From Breviolum minutum Mf 1.05b.01 (lineage: Eukaryota; Sar; Dinophyceae; Suessiales; Symbiodiniaceae), in the NCBI GenBank assembly GCA_000507305.1, contig DF240098.1, positions 62,001-126,000 of the forward strand: a stretch of 64,000 bases of DNA, in the 5' to 3' direction. Position 1 is the first letter of the stretch. Each line of letters starts with the position of its first letter. A model generated the notes under the pieces. That model saw nothing but the letters and a program-made list of their open reading frames with translations. It was not told the DNA's origin and did not search any database. Both the position numbers and the translations under genes were made by a program. This document shows, piece after piece, positions 12,401 through 24,439 of this stretch.

Positions 12401-14353
12401 AGACTATTGGGAGTAATGCCATTTGTCGAGGTAGCAGCTGGAGTTGCACACAGGAATCTAATGGAATCTGTGGTGCACCGATTTTTCACCTCGAATTTGA
12501 CAGTCATTAATTCTTGAATTGGGTTGAGCCAGGCGTGTACTCAGCCACAATTACAGCACATATCATTCCAAGCAGCGCCACCGCAATGGCATGTCGCATC
12601 GATGACCTCGGTTTCTGCAAAAGGCAATGGCGAAGGGAGACAGATGATCGGGAGTTCATTCTCAAGGAACATGTTTTCCATTGTTTCCCATGTTTGCAAT
12701 TGAATTGGGGAATTACAGTAAATCTTCTCTCGATGTGCTCTAGCCGCATTGAGATGGGATGATTGATCGTTGCTGCATATCGTTCCAGTAGCAACGCCTA
12801 GTGAGCCCAGTCATTTCAGCTCCATTGGGTGCGGAATCCTTATTTAGGTGGTGTATGTTTTTGTACAATTTGCGTTCAAGTGTCAGAGAGATTTGGCATT
12901 TTTTCGCTATATTGGAAAGTCGAAATGAGGATCCTGAGATATCCTGAGACATCATCATTCTGGGACAAGTATCATGAAGTGCGTGACCTGCGAAGATGGC
13001 GCAGGGGTCGACGATTTGCTTGCAAAGTTGGAGTTAGCATACAGGCGGCATGGGAGGTGACAATCCTTTACTGGGTGATGTAAAGCGTGAGGAAGTGAGT
13101 AAATGCCGCTGAATTTTGGAAAGAGTGCCTGTTGTGAAGCCAGTGTATTTATATAAATATATTTATGACTACACAGAAGATGGAAGAGTATGGAAGGCCA
13201 ATTTTTTCTTACAGATGTTGCACATTAAGATCAATGGACAACAACCTTTTCTTATTATAATGTAATGATGACCTTCCTGCCTTCTTGGATCGACCAGGGT
13301 GAAGGTGATGACCTGGAGGAAACCCACCATGCACCAATAGGAAGGATGCAAAATAGATGAATAGATGATGGAAACAGCTCAAGGATAATGAAGGCTTCAC
13401 TTACGTCCCCTTTCTGAAACCATGTGATCCTGGCTTTGTCGTAGATATGAATGACAGAAGACACCATAGGTTTTTACGTTTTTACATAGGGACATGTGAC
13501 ATGACTTGTTGGCAACTGGCGGAACAGCCTGGAAGGCGTGTAGAACAGGCTCAAGGCAGCCGCGTGAAGCTGGAGCTCGGAAGCCAAAAGGTGTCTGGTG
13601 TCTCTATAGCCAGGAATATGTATGAAATGATGAAATCAAACCCTATCATTCAACCAGAAAATGATAACACACCCAAAAATAAGTAGAACTATCTAATTAC
13701 ATGGGGGGTCTCAATTAAGAATGGGATGAGATGAGGATCATTACCTCAAAAGGATCTGAAAAGCTAGCATGAGATGAGGATACATGAGGATCACTACCAT
13801 GACTGCTGTGAAATCTTATGAACTGGTAGATGGAAGCCACCATGTGGGGTGGATTATTACCAGGGGGAAGCATTGTAAAACACCATTTCTAGCACATAGA
13901 TAACAAATGAATAAGATAAATAGCAGTTTGCATTTTGTTATTTTGTGTTTTCCATTTCCATTGTTTTACAAAGTCAATAAGCACCGTCAATTATCGAAGG
14001 TCCACAAATTTTCAGCATCAACCACCCCATGCCTTACATGACATTCTGCCTGTGGCCGCCTGCACAGGTCAACTGAAATTAATCTCCTGAAAACCCTGGA
14101 AGAGGTGGAAGTGTGGGAGGGTCCTTGCGCAGCCGTGACACGGCTGAGATGGAGTGAGGTCTACACGATGTGTCCGCACAGTTGAAGTATCCCAAAATGT
14201 ATGGTCTCCCCTTCAGAATCACTATTGAAAGCAGAGGATTTGGAGGTGACTTTTCGTGACAGTCCTTCACGAAACTAGCATGTTGATACAATGCGGAAAA
14301 ATCTTGGCGCAGCGTTTCGACTCTCCCACCCAGAAGCCCAGTCACTGCCACTC
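9420..14353 (+). other. Scattered candidate exons, no assignable gene
   Basis: Three short segments have good exon signals but no recognisable family. 10528-10596 reads QGDAAKEQGTGGAILHG with a GT donor. 11836-11896 reads PPSRRTVDLLQTFAAFL with a GTAGGT donor. 13528-13590 reads PGRRVEQAQGSRVKLEL with a GT donor. They may be 3' exons of the helicase or belong to one or more other + strand genes. The remaining sequence shows nothing I can support. The long - strand open frame across 9425-10249 overlaps the helicase motif VI exon and is a shadow. Confidence 0.3.
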
Positions 14354-17300
14354 ATGTCGAAAATCACCGAAGCATCCGTGCGTGATGATCTGGCAGCGGC
14401 GCACCGGATTTGCCACAAGCTTGGGCTGAATGAAGGCAGAGAGCTCTCTGATGGCAAACGGATTGATAAGAAATGTATTGAAATGTGTGTTGTTTGTATA
14501 TGTTCGTGATTTTGTTTCACGTTGACGAGTGGGTACAACATGTGGGTAATGCTCCAAAAAAATGTGCGAAAGTTCAGAGCAAAAGTTCAAGCCTTGGAGT
14601 CCTCATGTAGAAGTAGGTAGAAGTGCTGTCCGGGACAATTGGCAAAACTTGGAGATTCATCTCGGACAGACGGCATTCCCAACCTGCCAGGTGTGTGCAA
14701 CCATTTGTCAGCACTTCTTCCAGGCTACGAGGATCGATTTCTGGTGTGTCCTTATGGCCTTCTTTGGCACCTTGGCAATCAAAGACGCTGCGATGCTTCC
14801 TGTATAATGAAAACATGCCACTATTGATCAATCTTGGTCATCAAATGTCACAAGTTGCAAATATCTTTCTGATTTTGTTATGGTTAAGGGGCAGCATCAG
14901 CTCAGCATTATTTAGCAGCTAAGCAGCCGTCATTTGTTTTGCAATCCTTACCCTGGCTGCGTACAATGCCCAGCTCCAGGTCCGAAGTGACGCCTGAGTC
15001 CTTAGTGGTGATTACTTCCGAAGGCAACTGAGCAGCACGTGGGCATCAGCGTCGTGGACAGTGTGCCTGCAAAACTTGGAAAAACCCGCCAGATTTCAAC
15101 TTCGCTCAATTTCAGGAAGCGTTTTTTCAATGTTTTCATAGGTTTTCGGAGTGTTGTCTTTGACACGTTTGACAGGCGGGAATTTCACAGCCTCAAAAAG
15201 TCAACTTGACGCTTCAGGTAAAGTAATTCAAGGTGAAGGTGAAGTGCCTCGTCAATGTCCAGATGGGCCTTCAGACACCACAAGTTTAGATTTGATACTT
15301 CGAGGGCCCCCCAATCGGTAGATGAAATCCATGGATATATTCAGCGCAAGATGGAGCAAGTGTTGCAAGTCGTGTGTCCGGCAGGATCCGGCACGGGAAA
15401 TTGTGTGTGCTACTGGATGGTTCAGTATGGTTCTAATATGTTCTAATTATTTCACCAGTGGTGAGGTTGCCGCTGTATGTTGCGGATGTGTTTTTTTACG
15501 TCTTGGATCCAGGTTGACATTTCCGCATTTGAGATTCACTTGGCGATGCATGCTGTGAATCCAGAGCACCCTGGACCAATGGTGGAGATACGAGAGATAC
15601 ATGGGGACAGGGAATGACAAAGATGCATGAGCTGCATGATCCAATTCGCTCACATTGTTTTACTACTATATATTTGTTATACTTTTGGCCCAGATTAACG
15701 AGTTGTAAGATCGTATAGATGGTTTGGTATCTTTGGTTGAGATATGTTAAGATAGGCATTTGAACAGTGCCTCATCTTTCTGACCCAACACCAGCATAAA
15801 CATCGAATCATGCTGATTTTCCATGATTTCCCTCATATTTCGCTTGCTTGATGTTTCTCCAAAGTGGCGAGTGGCCACCAAGGAGAAATAACACAGTGCT
15901 CCACACCCACATGCCATACACCACAGCGCTGTGCTGTATTGAGAGGGAAAAATTGCAACTTGGCGTTTTTTATCCTAATATGTTTTCTCAATGGCAGGTG
16001 TGAAGCGAAAAGCAATTGATTGCTTCGGGTTGGTTTTTCACTGAAAATTTTGAATAACCTGGCTTGTGCGGATGCAGCGATTGAAATGGACCACGTTAGA
16101 TGTCGAAAAGCGGTGCGTAAGTATGGGAAGAGACCCTAGTTGCAGATACTAGAAATGACAAAGAACATCAAAGAACCAGTTTTATATATATAATTGTACT
16201 TTTGGATTTGTATGGATCTATATAACTATGCCAGTGTATGCTGTTATCACTTGGGATCAGCTGCGTTCCGAGGCCCAACTCGGAACGATTGCAAATGATT
16301 AGCTACTTGGTTTGAGAAAGCTAGGCGCACACAGGGTTTTGAGCTAACACAAAAATGTATGTCATTGGCGCTGTTGGTGAGGTTGGGACATGTATGGACA
16401 TGTCATTGCTGTAGATTCCCGAAAGGTTCATGAAAGCCTGGGCACATAGTGCCCAAAGCTTTGGAAGCAAGAATCTTGTATGTCCTTGCAAAAAAGTGCA
16501 GATAGAGTCATAAATTCCTGCCCGCCTCTATCGTGACCAATCCCATCCAATTGATGAGCTCCCAATTAGGGTGCATAGAATCCAAGGTCAAAATGCCTTG
16601 CGTTTTTACAAGGAGGTTGCTTATGACGACGAGTTCAATGGCTTTGTCTTGGACAATCAGGAGCCACTTCTTTGACAGGATGCTTTTTAGTCACGGTTGA
16701 GTGAGATGTAGTGGTATCACCCAAGATGGTTGTTCAAGCTGGGTTTAGTTCAGCGAGGAGTCCAGAGTGTCCCAGTGTGTCGAAGCATTCTTACCTGCTG
16801 AATGGTTGAACCTTGAAACTTTTTTAGGGATGGAGTCCCTACAAAATATGAAGCACTAAAAAAAATCTCAACTTTATCCGAGGTGGTGAAGTCAGCAGGT
16901 AAGTGTAGGAAAACTGATGCATGCTTTCTGATGCTGCCAGGAAGGTGATCGTCTTGCTTCATGGCTCAAGGAGAGTCTTGGGCTTTTCTCTGGTGGGTTG
17001 GAGTTTCAGGAAATTCCATGGAGTTGCCCCTTTCAAAAGACGTGTATATACCGAAGAAAATGGAAAGAAAGAATGGGTGAAAGTTAGAAAGCAACCTCGC
17101 CCCTGCAAAGTATCTCCAGAATCCCCGCAAATTCTGAGAATTGGAGCCTTGGCATCATGAAGGATTTGTGGTCATTCGTGACAACTTTCCAGTGTTGCAC
17201 GTGACGATGCATAGGGATGCATTCGCCAGAGGGAATGTGCTACCTTTGTCGGATGTGATCTGAGGAAAAGGGTGGGGCTTCAAAAGCACCATGGTGTGTT

Positions 17301-18626
17301 CGTTTGTGGCAAGACGGTCTCAGAAGCCTTTGATCTTTGGAAGAAATTGGGAGGTGCTGGTGCATGAGGCATACCACACAATGTAATTAAGATGTAATTA
17401 AGTTATTCGAGGATGGAATGCAGAACCTAAACCCGATTGTATGTCTGCGAATTCAGTATATTTCACTGTTGGGAGCTTCAACTCACACTTTGCAGGTTGA
17501 CCACCATAGTTGAGACAGGACAGCAAAGACTCTTTTGGGACAATGATGAGAAATGTGGTGGCAATATGAATCATGTTTTGCACTCTGCTCCCTGAGATGT
17601 TGCCAAGCTATTACACCCTCTCCATCCACACCCTTATATGCCTCCCTGAAAGGGAGGACATTTGAAAAATGGCAGCTGACACTGGAGAGTGCTTGAGGTG
17701 GACGAAGATACTTTACTGATGGCGAACATTATGACCAGTAAAGTCTCAAGTTCCATTTGTTGCTCACCACAACTGCAAGTTTCCACTAATAGATGGAGAT
17801 GGCCTTCTCCAAGGATGACATGTACTACCTGGAGCAGGCCGCCAAAGTGCAGGTACTGGCAATGTCGACCAACATTCCATTGGCCTTGGTAGATGAAGAG
17901 ACCTGCAAGGCCACTAAGCCTCTTGACACCTTAGAGTGGCAAGGGTATGGATGGGAGGGTGCTTGTGAGACTTCTGGGGAAAATTACAGCCAGCAATGAA
18001 GGATTCCTCTGCACATCAAAATGCCTGCCATCGATGGCCCTACCTCTACATTTGTAAATTATACTGTAAATTTCCATACATTTTTGATGCATCCTTAGCA
18101 TTAACTACCCTCGCGACAAACCCAGAAAGAGGCCTGCACTTTTGGCAGGATCAATGCCTTCATCGGATTAATATCCTTTCCAAGCGTAATGGACTTCAAT
18201 GGATCACTGGAGCGAAATTCCCAACTTACAACTGGGACTGAGGAAATCGTTTGACGAAGCAAAGGCAAAATTCTCCAGGCCGCATTTGGATGCAACTTGG
18301 CTGGATACATGTTCGACGGTATGGGCACATGCATGCAACTTATTCTAGTGACACATATATACTAACTCTGTGATAGGATCAACATGTGCAAGTGCAGAAA
18401 GAAAAACAAGTTTGCAGTGTGAACTTTGGATGGACGTGGTGGATGTGGTGGATGTGCTTGTGCGCAAGTGAGTGAACATGTGAAATGATCGACGATGGCT
18501 TGCTGACAAACCTATCCACCCCCATCCGAGGCCTGGAAAAGGCAGCTTTTGAGAGATGACCCAAAACTTCATTGGTTGGACAGCTCGGTGAATCAGCTAA
18601 ATGATGGCAAAACTGGAGGGGCTTGA
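14354..18626 (+). CDS. Class II aldolase/adducin-family protein, copy 1
   Basis: Proteins of this family use a Zn-type site to cleave or epimerise small phosphosugars; the actual substrate here is unknown. Exons read: 14354-14435 (DDLAAAHRICHKLGLNEG), 14691-14766 (VCNHLSALLPGYEDRFL), 14980-15023 (SEVTPESLVV), 15218-15243, 15513-15581 (FEIHLAMHAVNPEHPG), 15872-~15945 (VLHTHMPYTTAL, the HxH metal ligands), 16273-16301 (PNSERLQM), 16587-16660 (QNALRFYKEVAYD), 16941-~16979 (EGDRLASWLKES), 17265-17339 (QKHHGVFVCGKTV, third His), 17793-17909 (YYLEQAAKVQVLAM), 18213-18318 and 18531-18626 (AWKRQLLRDDPKL, TGA stop). The order matches the family fold from start to end. Donors are mixed GT, GC and GA. 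The start is the first ATG in frame, although the frame is open upstream to 14291. One junction (17339 to 17793) does not keep phase and may mark a defect or a site I misplaced. Confidence 0.85.
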
Positions 18627-19624
18627 GGTTTTCGGATCTCTCCAGTTTGGGGTGGGAAATCCACCTGCAAAGTCTTTAATGGTGTTTGTAGGATCTGTAG
18701 GATATGGCTATGGAAAGGATGTAGTCAGTGGTGTAGCGCAAGAATCCGACCATGCTGATGCCAAGTTTGTACAGCTCCTTGGGCTGTGAAACTGGCGCAG
18801 ATACTGTGTCCAAGGGTTCTTTTCCTTGTGATTCGGTCAGGAATGACAGTGCTAGGTCAGTACTTTGTGGCTACAAGTGGTTGGCTCTGATATGGTTTAC
18901 AGCTCAGGTGGTAAATACAACTTGCCCTGCTTTTAGTTATATTCCAAGTCTATATAAATCACCAGTGCCTAGGCCGCAGATCTTATTCTTATTGTTGTCC
19001 CAAGCATGCGCATATTGCATTGCACACTCATACGTCGGCACGGGGCACTGCCAGTGCGAATATCAGGCAACACGTAGCCATTCAAAATACTGCAGGCCGG
19101 CTGCACAACATACCTTTGATATATAATTAGTTCAGTGGTCAATTCTTTGTATGTTCAGTATTTAACTTGTATCATACTGGCATATTAATAACAATGATAA
19201 TGATAATAATATACATTCAAAACCGACAGAACACCTGGAAAGACAGCCAAGTGCTTCATGAGGGCACAGCTGAGTAATGGGGGCTGAGTCCGGATCATTC
19301 CTGACCTCGGTGCCTCTTAGAGATATGAGGCCTAGCATTGTCCAGTGATCCTGACAGTGAGTCATTTTATAATATCAACGTCACCACGCGTAACGGTGAA
19401 TAAAAAAGTCTGAGCGGCTTTGCAAGCACAGCAGCTTCTCTTGCATGTCTTGACTTCTTATGAAGATGAAATCCTAAAGACTGCCATCCTCCTTCACAAG
19501 ATACTTGGATGTTTACAAACCTCCTATAAACAGACTGAGATTGCGTATGATCATTGATGGTTGCATGGCATCCATGACATGCCGCTGTACCTCCTGCTCA
19601 GCCCTGCCTGCCTTCCACCGAGCA

Positions 19625-22600
19625 ATGGCAATGAGCGAAGCTTTGGTCCGAGATGACCTCGCTGCCGTCTACCGGATTTGCCACAAGCTTGGCCTCAACG
19701 AAGGCACAAGTGACCATATGGAAAGATGAAAGATGTGGAATCACTAGACATTAGTATTGTAGATGATTTCGATGTGTCAGCTACTAGTAGGTCAAAGGCA
19801 GCTTGCGTTGGGAAGGAATAAGTGTGGTCAAAAAGGTGAGGTGGTGGCTTTTCCCAGGCGTTTGCAACCACCTGTCAGCAGCAGTGCCGGGCTACAGCGA
19901 TCGTTTCTTGGTCATCCCCTACGGCCTGCTTTGGTCCCTCGGCAATTGCTGACGGTCTCTGTGAAGAGGCTCAGCTGGTCACAGGGCACACAGCTTCTTG
20001 AGTTGGAGATGCCATGTTTCATCATGCTTCAATGGTACACTGCTTGTGGCGACTGTGGTAGTTTGAATTAAAGACGCACCGAGGTCAGAGGTGACCCCTG
20101 AGAGTTTGGTTGTGGTCGATTCTGCCGGTCACTGGGCCCGGTTGAGATGTGATTTGCTTGAAGGGGTCAAACATGCTCAAGCAACACCACTACCAAACAT
20201 CAATGAACATCAAACACAGACCACTCAAAAAGAAAGAGTCGAATTGGATACACCTTTGAAATGCAAAGGATGTTTGGTGCAACAGCTTCACCTCTTTTCT
20301 CTCTGGGGTGAATTACCTTTGGTGCCCTCCATGTCAGGCCAGTCTTTGGCTGCTATTGAAGGAGAAGTTGCCTGGGCACAATTGTGGGTTTAGATGCTTG
20401 GGTGTCAGGAGAGGATGATATAGACTCAGTAAAAGGGAGATTGGACAGAGGGGTGGGAGAGAGTATCAGTGAGCAACTTAAAAGCGATGATAAGTTGGTT
20501 TTACATGTTTTTACCCTGTTGGTTCACAGCCATCAGCACTTGTACATTTGGCACATCAAAACCTGTGAGGGTCTGTGTTGAGAGTTCAATGCCTCGTGCG
20601 TTGCCCAAACAAATTGCAACCCTTTTGATGTGTCCTGAAGAATTTTATGCCGGTTCTTTTGCTGCTTCGAACACATGTGTTTCCAGAGGCTGCAGACTAC
20701 GCATATTTTTCATCCGTCATTCAGACATTCAAAACTGCTGTTTCCACGTGTCACTTCGTATCATACGCCAGGTTGAGACAACAGCCTTTCTGATCCATCG
20801 TGCAATTCATGATGCGAATCCAGAGTGCCTTGGCGGATGCACACCCGGTATCACCATGGATGGGGGAGGTAATCCCTCCGTTTTTTAATTGTTTGAAGTG
20901 TACGAAAGAGTTGAAAGACTGAATTTCTCGCAAAGCCTCCACCTCGTCAGCAAGGAAGAATGGTGCTGTGCTGCATACCCACATGCCGTATGCCACTGCT
21001 TTGTGTCTCATCCAAAGTGACACATTGCATCTCGGATCGGACAATTATACAGATGTGTTTTACTTGGCACTAGGGACAACTTTATTTGCAAATAAGAAAG
21101 AGTTTAGATAAGCCATAGAGAGCATTGCAATTTCCCTTATGGGTCAAGCACATGCTGGCCTGGATTGTTTTGTAGGCTATTGAAATCAAACGGTTTTTCT
21201 GCAGCACGCCGAATCAAGCCGAGCCCCTTCCATTCAACGAACCCAGGCCAAACTCGGAGCGGCTTCAAATGTGCTGTCTCTGGGATTGCAGACGTCAAAG
21301 TTGCCCGTTGTTTGTTAAGACAGAGGCATTCGCAAGTTTTTGATCCATGATCCATGATTACATCCTGCAGAATTGTTTGCAAACAAGCATGCGCCCAAAT
21401 CATTTTATTAGCCTTTGTGTTTTTGTGTATGTTTTTCTTTGCCTTTGGGCCAAGAGTTTGCCCAGGTCAAAATGCCTTGCGGTTTTGGAAGGAAATTTCT
21501 TACGATGAGGTCTTCAAGGGCTTAGTTTTAGACCCCGAGGCCAGCTTTGGGGATAACAATGGATTCCCGTGGTGATTTTGCCCATTGAAATTCCGTTTCA
21601 ATGTTCGAATCGGACACTGCATGAAGATGTCTACAGCAGTTCTGCTGGCGCTTTTTTAAAACTTTTGTTGGAGGAAGGCAATCGACTTGCTGCCGCCTTC
21701 AAAGAGATGCTTGGTTTGGCAGCATCCCAACTAACATGGAAATCCCATGTTGTGCCTTTGAGTCAGGGGGACAAGCGGCTATGAAAGAATGTGATAAAGC
21801 AACACGTCAATAGCAGTATCCACAGTTCAGTGATCCTTATACCGGGGCCAAATACTGCAGAGATGTCGTGTGATCCACTCCGTTTTTTGATTGAGGAAAA
21901 AGGTGGGGCTTCAACAGCATCACGGTGTATTCGTTTGTGGCAAGACTGTGGCAGAGGCATTTGACACTTGGCAGTGAGAGAATACTCTGAAATAGTATAC
22001 CACAGCATACCATAGCAACTCTAGAATGATTGAAGATACTCCCATGCAGTCGAGCTTTCTTGCTGTTGTTTCTGGAACTGGCATAGCAGCGGCATGCAAA
22101 CCGGGGGACCGTTGTGCCAAATTTTCCGGCAGTCAAAAGCCATATAAAACTGTGGATCCAGTGGTTGGAAAAGTTTATGGGTTGGTGATATCAATCCGAT
22201 TGAACTTTCCAGTGCTAAGGACGACTTGTATTACTTGGAGCAGGCTGCGCGAGTTCAAGTCTTGGCAATGTCAACACACCTTCCACTGGCGCTGGTGGAT
22301 GAAGAAGTGTGCAAAGTCACAAAGTTTCTCGTCAGAGCTGTCAATGCACATCACCCTGCCAATTTGGTGATGTTTATGCAGGATGCTGTGACTGTTTTTT
22401 CGAACAAGCAGCTTCAAATGAATCTCAAAGCATTTCTGTTGCGCTACTGGAAGATCTAGAAGGGGAGTTGATTTGTTGTTCAGTCTTTTTCCCCTTTTCG
22501 TCTCGAAGGACCCCAAGGATCTGTCATCATCTCAAGAGAGCTTCCGACTCTCATTCAACTGAGGGAAGCTTTCGACAAAGACAAGGAGAAATATGCCAGA

Positions 22601-23030
22601 GTACACTTGGACGATACCTGTCGGCAATTTACGAAATCTCTTTTTGCCTCAATTCGAAATAGGAGAGGGTAGGATGAGGTGACACAGATGGCACAGGGAG
22701 AGCAAGAGTGCTGGAGTAGATCCGGTGTAGAATACTGCAGTGCCGCATGCCCTACTATATTTAATTATGATTTATGACTTCGAGATATACATCATTTAAC
22801 ATTTATATCGTGTATGTATGTGCATTTGTACAGTGTATATATAATGTGATATGTGTGTTTTTATACTTTATACCTCTATAGTTTTTCCAAAATCCATAAG
22901 ATCTCTTTTTTAAGTGGCAATATGTTGCCGCGAGTTCAAGGCATGGAAGCGACAGCTGCTGCGGGATGATCCCAAGTTGCGGTGGTTGGAGGGTAAGACT
23001 AATGGCTACCATCCCAAAGCAGCTTCCTAG
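19625..23030 (+). CDS. Class II aldolase/adducin-family protein, copy 2
   Basis: This is a tandem paralogue of the gene at 14354-18626, in the same orientation and about 1 kb downstream. Exons: 19625-19703 (VRDDLAAVYRICHKLG), 19858-19933 (VCNHLSAAVPGYSDRFL), 20084-20127 (SEVTPESLVVVDSAG), 20338-20366, 20772-20847 (TAFLIHRAIHDANPE), 20951-21016 (AVLHTHMPYATAL), 21247-21275 (PNSERLQM), 21466-21539 (QNALRFWKEISYD), 21674-~21710 (EGNRLAAAF), 21896-21970 (QQHHGVFVCGKTVAEAF), 22213-22315 (YYLEQAARVQVLAMSTH), 22537-~22615 (ELPTLIQLREAFDKDK) and 22941-23030 (AWKRQLLRDDPKLRW, TAG stop). Several exons have exactly the same length as in copy 1 (76, 44, 29, 74 and 75 bp). The metal ligands HTH and HHG are present. 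All but about three junctions keep phase, so this copy looks intact. A start at the second ATG (19631) is also possible. Confidence 0.85.
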
Positions 23031-24439
23031 CCAGCAAAGTTGGCAAACGAGAGGAAGTTGGGGACCATGGAGGATGAAGGTTTCGATATGTTTCGGCATT
23101 GGATGGTGATTAAGAACTCTTGGACCCTATATATAGATTAGAAAGATTTTCGAACAGAGAGTAGAGAGAGATGGAGAGAAAGATCCGCACCAGAAGAGGT
23201 AGGTGTTCTGCTTGTACAGGGTGGTGAAGTGAGTTAGCCTTGGAAGCATGGTGAGTCGGTCACCAATAGTCTCTAGTACATGCCTCCAGGACAGCATAAA
23301 TTGCTACTCAACGACATTTGAAGTGAGCACCTGTGAAACCTGTACAGGGGTGAGTGTTTGCGGATGGAAAATAGCGCCAGTTTGCCCGGCATGGATTTTG
23401 CATCATTGTAATTTGAAGTATTTGACCAGCCCCTCTTTGACGGGGCACCTGAAGATGGATGAATATGGTATTCATACACAATTATACAGGAATTTACGCT
23501 GGGGTGTTTGTTGTTCAGTCGCTGGCTTGAGATTCCAAAAATGGCTTCATATTACCCCAGTACGGCAGAGTTTGCTATGGATGTTTAGTAACTGATTTCT
23601 TAGTATTGGATTTATATCAGCCGCGAATTGACACATCTTTCTGCCTGACAGCTCAAGTTCGGATGGTGCTAACAGGGCCAGTGAGTTTGACATCAGTTCA
23701 GACTGCTGCAGGTGCGCAACGTGCTGACAAGCACTTTGATCTCTGCCTCGCGAGAGTGTTTCTTGGAAGCGTATTAATTCTCCTACGCATCCCAGGAACT
23801 GACACACAAAAAGCACGGTGAAGTTCGAGTTACGCAGCTTGTTTCAATCTTTTTCAACATCCATCCTGCTGTTTCACCGAAAAGTTCGAGAATCTCAACA
23901 TCTAATATCGTCTCATCCTTAAAACCAGCGCATGAAGATCATGAAGACGTGCAAATTTGAGGCCTCAAAGAGATTTTCGGCAGAAACCTCAGATGAAGCC
24001 AATGCGGATGGATGTAGGCGTGAGGTGGTATGTTGCTTGGTGCAATGAAAAACCTGCTGAAGTACGGCAACACACCTACCATACTTACAAAATCTTAAAG
24101 ATATATAGCATGGAAAACTTGTAAACTTTTCTTTGGGGCATAGTATGTTTTAATATATTTTAATATGCTATGCAGTACACATGTGAAACCACCATATCCA
24201 CCTCCAATGGTTTTGGGGGTTCCCTCATGATGCTAAGGTGGGAGCTGTCACCGCACGGCCAAGATTTGTGCTGTTCTGGACGCAGCCAGGTACCTGATTT
24301 GTTGGTGAAACACTTGGGACAGATGTGGGTGGCACCAAGGCCGTTGCCAACATCAAGCATGACAAATCCATGGAGGGGTCCACTTGACCTGAAAAACGCC
24401 AGGTTTTCGACCGAAAGGGCTGGGGATCCACGGTTGCAG
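23031..24439. other. Intergenic or intronic stretch, little to support
   Basis: No conserved motif was found. A possible + strand exon follows CTGCAG at about 23710 and reads VRNVLTSTLISASRECF, and another near 24345 reads AVANIKHDKSME. Both could be upstream exons of the helical gene that begins to be readable at 24440. Confidence 0.3.
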
